Assembly (NCBI GenBank): GCA_963818645.1
Contig: CAWFTF010000010.1
Span: 62,001 to 126,000, forward strand
Source: Gp6-AA40 sp963818645
GTDB taxonomy: Bacteria > Acidobacteriota > Vicinamibacteria > Vicinamibacterales > UBA2999
DNA length: 64,000 bases
Reading direction: 5' to 3'
Below, in pieces: positions 40,405 through 49,814 of this stretch; position 1 is the stretch's first letter; each line of letters starts with the position of its first letter. A model generated the notes under the pieces. It was not told the origin of the DNA and did not search any database. It saw nothing but the letters and a program-made list of their open reading frames with translations. A program made the position numbers and the translations under genes.

Positions 40405-41109
40405 ATGATAAATGCCGTCCGCTCGATCATTGCCTACTTCCTGATCGTCGTTTACATCGCCATCGCTGGTCCGGTGGCCCTTGTAATCGGCGGGCTCTTT
40501 CGCTGGGAAGGTGGCCTGTATGCGCTGGGGCACGTCGGTGTCTGGCTCGCATTGACGCTCTCAGGCATCAGATACCGCGTCACCGGGTTCGAGCATGTGC
40601 CCTCGACGGCCGTCGTCTTCTGTTCGAACCACGAGAGCAACGTCGATCCCCCCGTCTTGTTCAGAGCGCTTCATCGCCGGCTTCGCGTCCTTTATAAGGC
40701 GGAACTCCGCCGCTTCCCGCTGATGGGCATCATTTTCGATGTCGGTGGATTCGTCGCGGTGGAACGAGGCGATCGCGAGAAGAGCCTTGCCGCGATCTCG
40801 CGCGGCGCGGCCTCGCTCAGATCGGGAAATTCATTTCTCATTTTTCCTGAAGGGACACGAAGCCGTACGGGTCAGCTGCTGCCTTTCAAGAAGGGCGGAT
40901 TCATCATGGCGATCGAAGCACAAGTCCCCATTGTCCCGGTCGCAGTGCACGGTGGCCGTAACGCTATGCGGAAAGGCAGTGCGTTTGTGCAGCCGGTTAT
41001 GGTGAACGTCCACGTTGGCCCTCCCATCCCCACGGCCGGGTTGACCATGGCCGACCGCGACGCGCTCATCGCCAGGGTCAGGACCAACATCCAGGCCCTG
41101 TTGGAGTAG
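40405..41109 (+). CDS. plsC: 1-acyl-sn-glycerol-3-phosphate acyltransferase
   Basis: 234-residue PlsC-family enzyme of phospholipid synthesis. It has the catalytic NHX4D motif (FCSNHESNVDPPVL), the substrate motif FPEGTRSRTG, and the VPIVPVAVHG block. An N-terminal hydrophobic segment (SIIAYFLIVVYIAIAGPVALVIG) anchors it in the membrane. It stands between the CarD terminator and the VWFA gene. Family members vary in acyl acceptor, so the exact substrate is inferred. Confidence 0.92.
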   Translation: MINAVRSIIAYFLIVVYIAIAGPVALVIGGLFRWEGGLYALGHVGVWLALTLSGIRYRVTGFEHVPSTAVVFCSNHESNVDPPVLFRALHRRLRVLYKAELRRFPLMGIIFDVGGFVAVERGDREKSLAAISRGAASLRSGNSFLIFPEGTRSRTGQLLPFKKGGFIMAIEAQVPIVPVAVHGGRNAMRKGSAFVQPVMVNVHVGPPIPTAGLTMADRDALIARVRTNIQALLE

Positions 41110-41142
41110 ACTTCCTGTTGCCAGCCCGCCGTCGGGGAACCT

Positions 41143-43179
41143 GTGTCTCGACTCTGTCTTGTCTCCCTCTTCGTGCTGACGGCAGTCGTCCTGCAGGCAC
41201 AGGACCAGCCGACATTCCGAACCGGCGCGAACTACGTCCGCGTGGACATGTACGCGAGCGTCGATGGCAAGAGCATCGAGGATCTGACCGCTGAGGAAGT
41301 AGAAGTCCTCGAAGACGGAGTACCTCAGAAGCTCGAGGGCTTCGAGCATGTCCAGGTTCGAGCCGCCGGACCGCAGGAATCCCGCCGCGAGCCCAACACG
41401 GTCGAGCAGAGTCGCCAGATGGCCGCTGAGGGGCGCGCCAGGGTGTTCGTGATCTTCCTGGACACCTATCACACCAGCATCGAAGGCTCGTCCAACATGC
41501 GGCTGCCGCTCATCAAGTTCCTCGATCGTCTGCTGGGACCGGATGACATGGTCGCGCTGATGACTCCCGAAATGGGGGCGAGTGACATCACGCTGGGCCG
41601 CAAGACCACGGTCATCTCCAACATCATGCAGGCGCAATGGATGTGGGGACGAAAGGGTCGGCTCGTGGACGATGACCCGAAGGAAGAGGCGTACCAGCAG
41701 TGCTACGGCGTGGGTCGTCTGGTGGACGAGATGAAAGCGCGCCGGCGGGAGAAGCTGACGCTCGATGCGCTCTCCGATCTGATGGTGCACCTGGGTGGCA
41801 TCCGTGAGGAGCGCAAGGCGCTGGTCGTCGTGACCGAAGGCTGGCAACTGTTCCGGTCGAACCCGAATCTGACGGCCGGAGACGACCCAGCCAATCGCGT
41901 ACGGCCTGAAGACATTCTGAAACGGTCGCCACGTCCGGCGCCAGCCGACAGCGGAACGAGTACGGCCGGCACAAATGACCGCGTGGAGTGCGAAGCCGAT
42001 CGCACTGCGCTCGCAGCTCTCGATCATACGCAGCGGCTTCGGGAGATCACCGATGAGGCGAATCGAGGCAACGTTACGTTCTACCCGGTCTACGCGAGAG
42101 GCCTCGTGGCGTTCGATGCTCCGATTGGTCCGGAGAAGCCGCCGTCGATTCGTGAAGACCAGGCAAACCTGCGCGTCAAGCAGGACGGCATTCGCTTTCT
42201 GGCGGACAACACCGACGGCACCGCGATCATCAACACGAACAACATCGACGGGATGCTCCAGCGCATCGTCGACGACCTTTCGTCGTATTACCTCTTCGGG
42301 TACTACTCGACGAACACGAAGCTGGACGGTCGGTTCCGGAATATCACCGTTCGAGTCAAACGGCCCGGAGCGAAAGTACGGGCGAGGCGCGGCTACCGAG
42401 GGCGCACGGCTGACGAGCTGATTAGCGGCGCGGCCGGTGCTGCGGCTACGGAAGCGTCGGCCACCCTCAGCACGGCGCTCACGCCGGTGGTCGGTTTCAA
42501 TGCGCGTTCGCAGTTTCGCATCCGCACATCGTCCTGGGGGCACCCAGCGACCGGGAGCGATGCTGCCGGAGGCGCCTTCTGGGTCGTGGGAGAACTCGAT
42601 TACAAGACGAGGCGCGAGTTGGCCTGGACGGCCACGGCGAAGGCGGATGTCGTCATCCTTGCTTCCGATGGGAGCGAGGTGATGTCGCGGACGATCGACG
42701 TGAAGACCGATGATGGTCCTTTCGGCTTCGCCGTCCCAGACTCAGGAGGCCTGCCTGCTGGCGAGTACGCCGTTCGCGTGCGCCTCACGTCTACCGCTGA
42801 CAGTTCCCTCGCGTTGAGTGATACTGCGAGGGTCGTCCTCAGTCCGAGTACGACGCTCGGCGAGGCGGTGATGTGGCGTCGCGGGCCGACGACTGGGCTT
42901 CAGCACAGGCGCACGGCCGATCCTCGCTTCCAGCGGAGCGATCGATTGCGATTTGAATACGCCACCACGCTGTCCGAGCCCGTGAAGGCACGTCTGCTGG
43001 ATCGCAACGGCAATCCCCTCAGTGTCCCTGTGCAGACGATGGAACGTCCGGATGCGTCTGGAGCTTTCCGTTGGATCGTCGTGGACGCGGCGCTGGCTCC
43101 CTTTGCGCCAGGCGACTATGGGGTTGAAGTGACGCAGGGATCCGCGAAGCAGGTTACGGGATTTCGGATTGTTCCTTAG
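41143..43179 (+). CDS. VWFA-related Acidobacterial domain protein
   Basis: 678 residues, GTG start, with a short signal peptide (LVSLFVLTAVVLQAQ). The chain begins NYVRVDMYASVDGKSIEDLTAEEVEVLEDGVPQKLEGFEHV, the usual opening of acidobacterial VWFA-related proteins. The A-domain start is VFVIFLDTYHTS, so the metal site DxSxS is altered to DTYHTS. GYYSTNTKLDGRFRNITVRVKRPGAKVRARRGYRG closes the domain. The C-terminal half is beta-rich and unrecognised. Exported; probable adhesion or binding role. Confidence 0.88.
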   Translation: MSRLCLVSLFVLTAVVLQAQDQPTFRTGANYVRVDMYASVDGKSIEDLTAEEVEVLEDGVPQKLEGFEHVQVRAAGPQESRREPNTVEQSRQMAAEGRARVFVIFLDTYHTSIEGSSNMRLPLIKFLDRLLGPDDMVALMTPEMGASDITLGRKTTVISNIMQAQWMWGRKGRLVDDDPKEEAYQQCYGVGRLVDEMKARRREKLTLDALSDLMVHLGGIREERKALVVVTEGWQLFRSNPNLTAGDDPANRVRPEDILKRSPRPAPADSGTSTAGTNDRVECEADRTALAALDHTQRLREITDEANRGNVTFYPVYARGLVAFDAPIGPEKPPSIREDQANLRVKQDGIRFLADNTDGTAIINTNNIDGMLQRIVDDLSSYYLFGYYSTNTKLDGRFRNITVRVKRPGAKVRARRGYRGRTADELISGAAGAAATEASATLSTALTPVVGFNARSQFRIRTSSWGHPATGSDAAGGAFWVVGELDYKTRRELAWTATAKADVVILASDGSEVMSRTIDVKTDDGPFGFAVPDSGGLPAGEYAVRVRLTSTADSSLALSDTARVVLSPSTTLGEAVMWRRGPTTGLQHRRTADPRFQRSDRLRFEYATTLSEPVKARLLDRNGNPLSVPVQTMERPDASGAFRWIVVDAALAPFAPGDYGVEVTQGSAKQVTGFRIVP

Positions 43180-43185
43180 TGCCGG

Positions 43186-43278
43186 TCGGTGGTTGGTAGT
43201 TAGTGGTTGGTGGTTGGTTTCAGGAGTTCAGGGGTTCTGACCACCTACCACCATCCACTATCCACCATCCACGAACCA
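43186..43278. repeat. Inverted heptad repeat, TGGTTGG family
   Basis: Left arm GGTTGGTAGTTAGTGGTTGG-type units; right arm ACCACCTACCACCATCCACTA-type units. It fills the junction of two convergent genes. Confidence 0.85.
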
Positions 43279-43281
43279 GAG

Positions 43282-44367
43282 CTACCCACCCACTGAGAAG
43301 GTCACCGTCCAGGGCTTGATCGGTGCGCCATCGAATCCCTTGAGGCCGTCGAGCAGCTCCACTTTGACCGTTCGAAATGGTTGGAGCGGCTTCGCGAACG
43401 TGATCAGAATCGCGCGGTTGGCTGCGTCATACGCCGACTTGAAATCGACCGCGCCTTCCACCCCGACATAGCTCACCCGGACGTTGCCGGCAATCGAGCT
43501 CTCATTCAGTCCGCGCGAAAACTGCACGCGAACAGGCGCTGAGGCGGTGACGTCGGTTTCCCCGTCGGTCGGGGAGCTGAATACGACCTCGAGTGGCGTC
43601 AGCGGAATTGCAGGAGCGGCGGGCTCATCGGACGCGACGACCTGAGGTGGCTTTGAAAGCGACACGCGCGTGGCCTTCAGACTGACCAGGCCCTTTTCAC
43701 GCATCACCGTGCCGGTGACTTCGAGCCAGCGATCCGTGTCGACCCTCCGATTGATGTCGAAGTCGAATCCCTGTCCCTTCGGGCGCACGTCGGTGACCCA
43801 GAGCGCGCCTTCAGTGCCGCGAAGGACGAAGTCGTACTTGCTCTTGCCGGGCGCGTCTGGCAGGTCGCCGAATAGATTGCGTCCGCGAAAGTTGCCGGTG
43901 ATGGTGACCGTCTGCCCGTCGTATCGCCACGGCTCGATCGCGATCGACTTGACGCTCGCGCCGGCGACCGGCTGCGTCTCGGCCGTCGCGCTGATGCGAA
44001 CGATCAACTCTTCACCGGGTTTTGGCCACTTGCCCGCCTCGCGACCGTCGTTGAAGCTGCCGGCGCGAGGGTCACCTTCCTCGAGACGTCCGACATCAAG
44101 GAAGAGACCGCGCGCGTCGACGACGCCGTTCGGCGTTTTGACACCATTGTCGAGGAACACGCGCACTTCGTGCTCGTCGGCACGGAGAAACATCTTCGCG
44201 CCTTCGGTGGCTAGTTCGCCACGTACGAGCACGTTTTGGAGGTGATAGAAGCCGGGATATTGCCGGAGTGCGTTGATCGTGGTCAGACGACGGGTGTTCG
44301 TCTGCGCATCCGCGACGGTCACCACAAGAAGCGCCAGAAAGAGGACGCGGATAGCCCGCCGAATCAC
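43282..44367 (-). CDS. Exported protein with C-terminal Ig-like (Big_5) domain
   Basis: 361 residues with a signal peptide (RVLFLALLVVTVADAQ). Two beta-rich OB-like stretches follow (YHLQNVLVRGELATEG, GQTVTITGNFRGRNLFGDLPDAPG), and the last about 105 residues look like a bacterial Ig-like domain of the Big_5 type (VVFSSPTDGETDVTASAPVRVQFSRGL). No catalytic motif is seen. It may be a cell-envelope binding protein. It stands 4 bases after the OPT transporter stop and probably shares its operon. Confidence 0.7.
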   Translation of the reverse strand: MIRRAIRVLFLALLVVTVADAQTNTRRLTTINALRQYPGFYHLQNVLVRGELATEGAKMFLRADEHEVRVFLDNGVKTPNGVVDARGLFLDVGRLEEGDPRAGSFNDGREAGKWPKPGEELIVRISATAETQPVAGASVKSIAIEPWRYDGQTVTITGNFRGRNLFGDLPDAPGKSKYDFVLRGTEGALWVTDVRPKGQGFDFDINRRVDTDRWLEVTGTVMREKGLVSLKATRVSLSKPPQVVASDEPAAPAIPLTPLEVVFSSPTDGETDVTASAPVRVQFSRGLNESSIAGNVRVSYVGVEGAVDFKSAYDAANRAILITFAKPLQPFRTVKVELLDGLKGFDGAPIKPWTVTFSVGG

Positions 44368-44371
44368 TCCT

Positions 44372-46354
44372 TCATTCTACTTTGCGCATTGCCATCCGGG
44401 AGACGATGACCGCCAGGGCCACGAACAGGAGCGCGCTGGCGATCTGGCCGACGGCAGTCTCACCGTGCATGGCCGGAATGAGGTTCCCGATCGACTGGAA
44501 CGGCTCGATCGAGCCTGTCCCAACAAGGATCGCGAAGAGAATGCCGGCGATCGAGCCACCCGCAATCAGTCCCGAGCTGAAGAGCGTTCCGGCGCTGACT
44601 TCCGATTCCTGCGCGACTCCGGTCTTCTGCTCGACCCACCACCGCACGAGACCACCCGCGAAAATCGGTGCAGTCGTTGCGATCGGCAGATAGGAACCCA
44701 CGGCGAACGACAGCGAGTGGATGCCGCACAACTCGAGAGTGACGGACACGAAAACGCCGACCAGCACCAGACCCCACGGGAGGTTCTGATTCAACAACCC
44801 GCGGATGATCGTCGCCATCAGCGTCGCCTGCGGTGCAGGCACATCCGCCGAGCCGATTCCGAACACCTGATGCATGTAGATCGTCGTGATCGCGATGACC
44901 GATGCCGAGACGACCACGCCGACGATGAGGCCCATCTGCTGGTAGAAGGGCGTCGCGCCAACGAGGTAACCCGTCTTCAAGTCCTGCGATGTGTTGCCGG
45001 CGTTTGCGGCGGCGATACAGACGATGGCGCCGACGGAGAGCGCGATTGGCGCGTAGGCGTCACCCGTCCAACCGAGAGCGACGAACAACAGGCAGGTCAG
45101 GATCAGTGTGGCGATCGTCATCCCTGAGATCGGATTCGACGATGACCCGATCAAGCCGGTGATGCGTGACGAGACCGTTGCGAAGAAGAATCCGAAAATG
45201 AGGATGAGCACCGCGGCCATGACGTTGCCCTGACTCGGCAGCCCTGGCATGACGGTGAGGAAGATTGCCAGCAGCAGCGAACCGCCGAGCACGATCGCCA
45301 TTGGCACGTCGCGTTCGGTTCGTGTCTGCGAACCCTTGCCGACGCCAGCAGACAGATCTTTCAAGCTGCCGCGTGCCGACGACACGATGGTCGGGATCGT
45401 GCGCGCCAAAGTGATGAGACCAGACGCGAGCACGGCTCCCGCGCCGATGTAACGAATGTAGGCGCTCCACAGTTGGCCGGGGTTCATCTCGGAAATCAGA
45501 AATGGCCGACCAGTCGCCGGGTTGTTCGCGAAGTTCGGATGAATCGGCGGGAACGGCTCGGTGATGAAGCTTCCGAGGATCGAGAGCAGCGGGAGGAAGA
45601 CGAGCCACGAGAGCACGCCACCGGCGAACATCGTTCCCGCGATCCGCGGTCCGATGACGTAGCCGACACCCAGATATTCAGGCGAGAGGTCAACGTTCAA
45701 CGTGGCGTTCGGGAACTGGCTGGTACGGGCAGTGGAGTAGCCGATCTCCGTGCGAAACAGGTTGAAGATCCACGAGAGCGACTTCCACAGCGCGCCCACG
45801 CCGAGTCCGCCGAAGACCATCGAGGCCAGTTTGCCGCCGCGTTCACCCGCGACCAGGACTTCGGCGCACGCCGTGCCCTCGGGATAGGGAAGCACGCCGT
45901 GTTCTTTGACGATCAGCGCACGGCGCAGAGGCACCATCATCAGCACGCCCAGGATGCCGCCCGCAAACGTCAGCATCGTGATCTGGACGTAGTTGAAATA
46001 GCTGGGGCCGTTGGGCGTCAGGAAGATGAGAGCGGGAATCGTGAAGACGACGCCACCGGCGAGCGATTCGCCTGCCGATCCGATCGTCTGAACGATGTTG
46101 TTCTCGAGGATGGACGAACCGCCAAGCTTCTTCAGGACCGAGATTGCGAGCACCGCGATCGGAATCGAGGCGCCGACCGTGAGTCCGGCGCGCAATCCCA
46201 GATAGACCGTGGACGCTCCGAACAGCAACCCGAAAAGTGCGCCCAGGATCACCGCTCTGACCGTGAACTCCGGCAGCGAACGAGAGGCCGGGACATACGG
46301 CTGAAACGTGCTCGAATCGCGTGTTTCGGGTCGATTCACGGGGCCATGTGCCAT
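44372..46354 (-). CDS. OPT-family oligopeptide transporter
   Basis: 660-residue polytopic membrane protein with about 14-16 hydrophobic helices. N-terminal FTVRAVILGALFGLLFGASTVYLGLRAGLTVGASIPIAVLAI and the ENNIVQTIGSAGESLAGGVVFTIPAL block identify the bacterial OPT family. It likely imports oligopeptides or metal-chelates. The ATG at 46354 is chosen from several; it lies just 9 bases from the divergent rex start, so one or both starts may be placed too far upstream. Confidence 0.9.
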   Translation of the reverse strand: MAHGPVNRPETRDSSTFQPYVPASRSLPEFTVRAVILGALFGLLFGASTVYLGLRAGLTVGASIPIAVLAISVLKKLGGSSILENNIVQTIGSAGESLAGGVVFTIPALIFLTPNGPSYFNYVQITMLTFAGGILGVLMMVPLRRALIVKEHGVLPYPEGTACAEVLVAGERGGKLASMVFGGLGVGALWKSLSWIFNLFRTEIGYSTARTSQFPNATLNVDLSPEYLGVGYVIGPRIAGTMFAGGVLSWLVFLPLLSILGSFITEPFPPIHPNFANNPATGRPFLISEMNPGQLWSAYIRYIGAGAVLASGLITLARTIPTIVSSARGSLKDLSAGVGKGSQTRTERDVPMAIVLGGSLLLAIFLTVMPGLPSQGNVMAAVLILIFGFFFATVSSRITGLIGSSSNPISGMTIATLILTCLLFVALGWTGDAYAPIALSVGAIVCIAAANAGNTSQDLKTGYLVGATPFYQQMGLIVGVVVSASVIAITTIYMHQVFGIGSADVPAPQATLMATIIRGLLNQNLPWGLVLVGVFVSVTLELCGIHSLSFAVGSYLPIATTAPIFAGGLVRWWVEQKTGVAQESEVSAGTLFSSGLIAGGSIAGILFAILVGTGSIEPFQSIGNLIPAMHGETAVGQIASALLFVALAVIVSRMAMRKVE

Positions 46355-46362
46355 GGCGCGTG

Positions 46363-47040
46363 ATGGTAGCATTGAACCTTGTGAATCGGTTGAACAAGCG
46401 CAGGCAGACACCCGATCAGGTCTCGGAACTCACGACAAATCGCTTGTCTGTGTACCTCAGGTGCCTCAACGAACTGGATGCGGCCGGAGTGCAGTCGATC
46501 TCTTCTCAGTCGCTGGCCGAACGCTATCAACTCAACGCCGCACAGATTCGCAAGGACCTGGCGTACTTCGGTGAGTTCGGCGTTCGCGGTGTCGGCTACT
46601 ACGTCAAGGATCTGCGCCGGCATCTCCGGCAGATTCTCGGCCTCGATCGACACCTGCGTGTCGCAATCATGGGCGCCGGGAATCTTGGTCTCGCACTCGC
46701 CGACTACCCCGGATTCCGTCAGGAAGGATTCGAGATCGCGGCGCTCTTCGACGCCGCCAACGAAAAGATCGGCCACGAGTCGCGAAGCGGCGTGCCGATC
46801 TACGACATCAAGGAACTCAAGCGGATCGTTCGTCGCGAGCGCCTCGACATTGCCGTCATCGCCGTTCCCGCTCCGCACGCACAACCCGTTGTCGAGCAGG
46901 TCATCACGGCGGGGGTCAAGGCCATCCTCAACTTCTCGCCTGGCGCGTTGAAGGTTCCGCAGGATGTCAAGCTCAAGAGCGTCGATCTGACTGTCTCGCT
47001 CGAGAGCCTCTCTTTCTATCTGGCGCAGGGAGATCAATAG
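46363..47040 (+). CDS. rex: Redox-sensing transcriptional repressor Rex
   Basis: About 225 residues. The N-terminal winged helix is seen (TTNRLSVYLRCLNELDAAGVQSISSQSLAERYQLNAAQIRKDLAYFGEFG), followed by the NADH-binding Rossmann domain (VAIMGAGNLGLALADYPGF) and a swapped C-terminal helix (SVDLTVSLESLSFYLAQ). Rex represses fermentative and respiratory genes until NADH rises. ATG 46363 or GTG 46381 could start it; the family fold needs only residues from about 46414. moaC begins 1 base after its stop. Confidence 0.93.
   Translation: MVALNLVNRLNKRRQTPDQVSELTTNRLSVYLRCLNELDAAGVQSISSQSLAERYQLNAAQIRKDLAYFGEFGVRGVGYYVKDLRRHLRQILGLDRHLRVAIMGAGNLGLALADYPGFRQEGFEIAALFDAANEKIGHESRSGVPIYDIKELKRIVRRERLDIAVIAVPAPHAQPVVEQVITAGVKAILNFSPGALKVPQDVKLKSVDLTVSLESLSFYLAQGDQ
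46378..46398. promoter_or_regulatory. Candidate Rex operator (CTTGTGAATCGGTTGAACAAG)
   Basis: Similar to the known Rex site TTGTGAA-N4-TTCACAA, with perfect outer CTTGT/ACAAG arms and mismatches within. It overlaps the rex 5' end and faces the OPT gene, so it could give autoregulation. Confidence 0.35.
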
Positions 47041-47041
47041 C

Positions 47042-47524
47042 GTGGCGAAGCTCTCGCATCTCGATGCGCAGGGGAAGGCGCGAATGGTTGACGTCGGCGA
47101 CAAGCCGGTGACCGCTCGTGAAGCCCTGGCTCGCGGCGAGATCACGATGAGTGCGACTGCGCTTCGCCTCATTCGAACGGGAGCGCTTGCGAAGGGCGAC
47201 CCGCTGCAGGTTGCCCGGCTGGCCGGCATCATGGCGGCGAAGAAGACCGCAGAATTGATTCCGCTGTGTCATCCGCTGCCGCTGACTCACGTGCGCGTGG
47301 AACTGACGCCGATCCGGCGCGGGTATCGTATCGAGGCGCGTGTACGGACGACGAGCCAGACCGGGGTGGAGATGGAGGCACTGACCGCGGTCGCCGTCGC
47401 CGCGCTCACCATCTACGACATGGCCAAGGCGGTAGATAAAGGAATGGTCATCGGCGACATCTGCCTGATCGAGAAGAAGGGCGGTCGCTCCGGTCACTAT
47501 CGACGAAAGGGCACGCGGGCCTGA
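47042..47524 (+). CDS. moaC: Cyclic pyranopterin monophosphate synthase
   Basis: 160-residue MoaC, second step of molybdenum cofactor synthesis. Start MAKLSHLDAQGKARMVDVGDKPVTAREALA and motifs LIPLCHPLPLTHV, GVEMEALTAVAVAALTIYDM and the end KKGGRSGHY are all family hallmarks. The GTG at 47042 follows GGGAGA at good spacing. Close placement after rex suggests co-transcription; no other moa genes are in the window. Confidence 0.96.
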   Translation: MAKLSHLDAQGKARMVDVGDKPVTAREALARGEITMSATALRLIRTGALAKGDPLQVARLAGIMAAKKTAELIPLCHPLPLTHVRVELTPIRRGYRIEARVRTTSQTGVEMEALTAVAVAALTIYDMAKAVDKGMVIGDICLIEKKGGRSGHYRRKGTRA

Positions 47525-47528
47525 TCGG

Positions 47529-48731
47529 ATGCATGGCCAGCCCGTCAGCGAACCGCACACGCACGTTCACTACTATCGCCTCGCGCTCATTCTGGGCGCG
47601 CTGACGGCCATCGGTCCGCTGGCAATCGACATGTATCTGCCGGCGCTGCCGACCATCGCGCGCGAGTTCGGGGCCGCTGCGAGCGTTGTCCAGTCCAGCC
47701 TGGCCGCATACTTCATCGGCATCGCGATCGGTCAGGCATTCTACGGTCCGCTCTCGGATCGGCTGGGCCGCAAGCCGATCCTGTACCTGGGACTGGTGCT
47801 CTTCATGGTCTCGTCGATCGGATGTGCGCGAGCCGAGAGCGTCAACGCGCTGATCGCGTTCCGCTTTCTTCAGGCGCTCGGCGGTTGCGCACCCATCGTG
47901 ATCCCGCGGGCGATCGTGCGCGATCACTTCGATCAGCCGGGTTCGGTCCGGATGCTGTCGGTGCTGATGCTCGTCATGGGGTTGGCCCCCATCCTGGCTC
48001 CACTGATCGGTGGTCAATTGCTCGTGCACTTCGGGTGGCGAGCGGTCTTCTGGCTCCTGACTGCATACGCCGCAACGTGGGTCGCGGTAGTGGCGGTCTT
48101 TCTTCCAGAGAGCCTGCCCTCGGCCCGTCGCCTCCGACATCCAATCAAGGACGTGCTTCACGTCTATTGGCGTCTGGCTCGAGACCGCAAGTTCATGGGG
48201 CACGCACTGTCCGGCGCGTTCATCTTCGCCGGACTGCTTGCGTACATCTCCGGATCGCCTGTTGTCTTCATCGAGTTGTTCGATGTGCCGCCCGAGCGCT
48301 ACGGCGTGTACTTCGGCATCAATGCGGTCGGCATCATGACGGCCTCACAGATCAATCGCTGGCTCGTTGGTCGAATCGAGACGCACCGGATTGTCAGCAT
48401 CGTGCTCGTGGTGGCGATGACGGCGGGGGTGGTTCTCGTGCTCGATGCATACAGTGGATTCGGGGGATTCGCGGGCATCCTCGTTCCGCTCTTTTTCTAC
48501 ATCGCCTGTCACGGCTTCGTTCTACCGAACACGACGGCTCTCGCCATGGCGCCTCACGGGAGAGTCGCGGGCAGTGCGTCGGCACTCCTGGGCACGTTTC
48601 AATTCGTCGGTGGCGCGATTGCCGGCAGCCTGGTGGGCGCGTTCGCCAATGGCACACCCGTCCCGATGGCGGCTGTCGTCGCCGGCTGTGGCGCTACTGC
48701 GTTTCTGGCGAACCGGATCGTGACGACCTGA
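47529..48731 (+). CDS. MFS transporter, Bcr/CflA drug-resistance type
   Basis: 400 residues with 12 likely membrane helices. LAIDMYLPALPTIAREF in helix 1, the MFS loop YGPLSDRLGRKPI between helices 2 and 3, and RFLQALGGCAPIVIPRAIVRD in helix 4 fit the Bcr/CflA group of proton-driven multidrug exporters. It starts 4 bases after moaC, so it is in the rex-moaC unit by position only. Confidence 0.92.
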   Translation: MHGQPVSEPHTHVHYYRLALILGALTAIGPLAIDMYLPALPTIAREFGAAASVVQSSLAAYFIGIAIGQAFYGPLSDRLGRKPILYLGLVLFMVSSIGCARAESVNALIAFRFLQALGGCAPIVIPRAIVRDHFDQPGSVRMLSVLMLVMGLAPILAPLIGGQLLVHFGWRAVFWLLTAYAATWVAVVAVFLPESLPSARRLRHPIKDVLHVYWRLARDRKFMGHALSGAFIFAGLLAYISGSPVVFIELFDVPPERYGVYFGINAVGIMTASQINRWLVGRIETHRIVSIVLVVAMTAGVVLVLDAYSGFGGFAGILVPLFFYIACHGFVLPNTTALAMAPHGRVAGSASALLGTFQFVGGAIAGSLVGAFANGTPVPMAAVVAGCGATAFLANRIVTT

Positions 48732-48733
48732 GC

Positions 48734-48803
48734 CACCTTGTCCTTGTTCTTGGTCCTTGGTCCACCACCGTGACCAAGGACTAGCCAGGCCCAGGACTAA
48801 CCA
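48734..48803. repeat. Inverted heptad repeat, TTGGTCC family
   Basis: Left arm TTGTCCT/TGTTCTT/GGTCCTT units, right arm GACCAAGGACTAGCC and GGACTAACCA. It fills a convergent junction and supplies the TAG stop of the AEC transporter (read from 48799). Confidence 0.8.
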
Positions 48804-49726
48804 ACGGTCTGCAGGTAAGCAATCATCAGCGTGACCGTCAGCGGGCTCAGAAGCGTCGAGACAAATACCACGCTCGTCACGAAGTCGGGAACGACGTCGA
48901 ATTCCACGGCGAGAATCGTCGTGATGACGGCCGTCGGCATCGAGGTCTGGAGCACGCCGGCCTGCAACGCGGCGCCCTGAAGTCCGACGAGATGCGCGAT
49001 GCCCAGCGCGGCAAGCGGCGTGAGGATCAGCGAGACAAGTACCGCCGCTGCGACCACTCCGGGGCGTTCCGGCCGTGACGCCCGCTCGAGCTGCATCCCG
49101 AGCACGAGAATCATCATCGGCATCGCAGCTTCGCTGAGAAGGGTAATCGGCGCGATGACGGCGCCTGGAAGGTGGATCCCGAGGCTGAGCGTCAACGCCG
49201 CCGCCATCGCGCCGTACACCGCTGGCACGCGCGCGATTCCGACGATCGCGTCGCGCAGACTTCGTCGTCCGCTTGCAGCCAGCAGGACGCCGCCCGTGTA
49301 GCTGAAGATCGAGCTTGCGACGAAGTAGACGCTGGCGAATGTCAGCGCCTCGCGGCCGAAGGCGAGGAGCGTCACCGGCAGCCCGTAGTTGCCGGAGTTC
49401 GAGCAGACCACGACAAGCATGAACGCGCTGAGTGCGCGGCGATCGAGTCGAAACGGAATTGCCGCGATGCGCGCCATGGTGGCCGCTGAGATTGCGACGA
49501 GAAGGTAAAACAGCGTCATCCGGCCAATCTGACTGCTCTCCGCCGTCGAGTTCACCAGCGTGTTGAACACGAACGCCGGTGCAAGCGCGTGAAAGGTCAG
49601 GCGCGAGACGGTCTGGACCTGGACACCTGCATAGCGCGCCAGCAGAAACCCCACACCGGCGATGACGAATACCGGCAGGAGATCGGACAGGAAGATCGAG
49701 AGGAGGAGCTGTGCGGCACTGATCAC
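48797..49726 (-). CDS. AEC-family transporter
   Basis: 309 residues with about 10 hydrophobic helices. The pattern LLPVFVIAGVGFLLARYAGV, LAPAFVFNTLVNS, and VCSNSGNYGLPVTLLAFG (with the conserved Asn-Ser-Gly-Asn segment) fits the auxin efflux carrier family, which in bacteria exports or takes up organic acids such as malate. GTG start at 49726. The stop lies in repeat sequence. Confidence 0.88.
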   Translation of the reverse strand: MISAAQLLLSIFLSDLLPVFVIAGVGFLLARYAGVQVQTVSRLTFHALAPAFVFNTLVNSTAESSQIGRMTLFYLLVAISAATMARIAAIPFRLDRRALSAFMLVVVCSNSGNYGLPVTLLAFGREALTFASVYFVASSIFSYTGGVLLAASGRRSLRDAIVGIARVPAVYGAMAAALTLSLGIHLPGAVIAPITLLSEAAMPMMILVLGMQLERASRPERPGVVAAAVLVSLILTPLAALGIAHLVGLQGAALQAGVLQTSMPTAVITTILAVEFDVVPDFVTSVVFVSTLLSPLTVTLMIAYLQTVG

Positions 49727-49814
49727 GTCAAGACAGAATCATATGCGGTGACTGGTATACTTCCGCACCCGCGGCGGCCGGCGCCACGGCCTATGTCATT
49801 GAGGAACGGACCTG

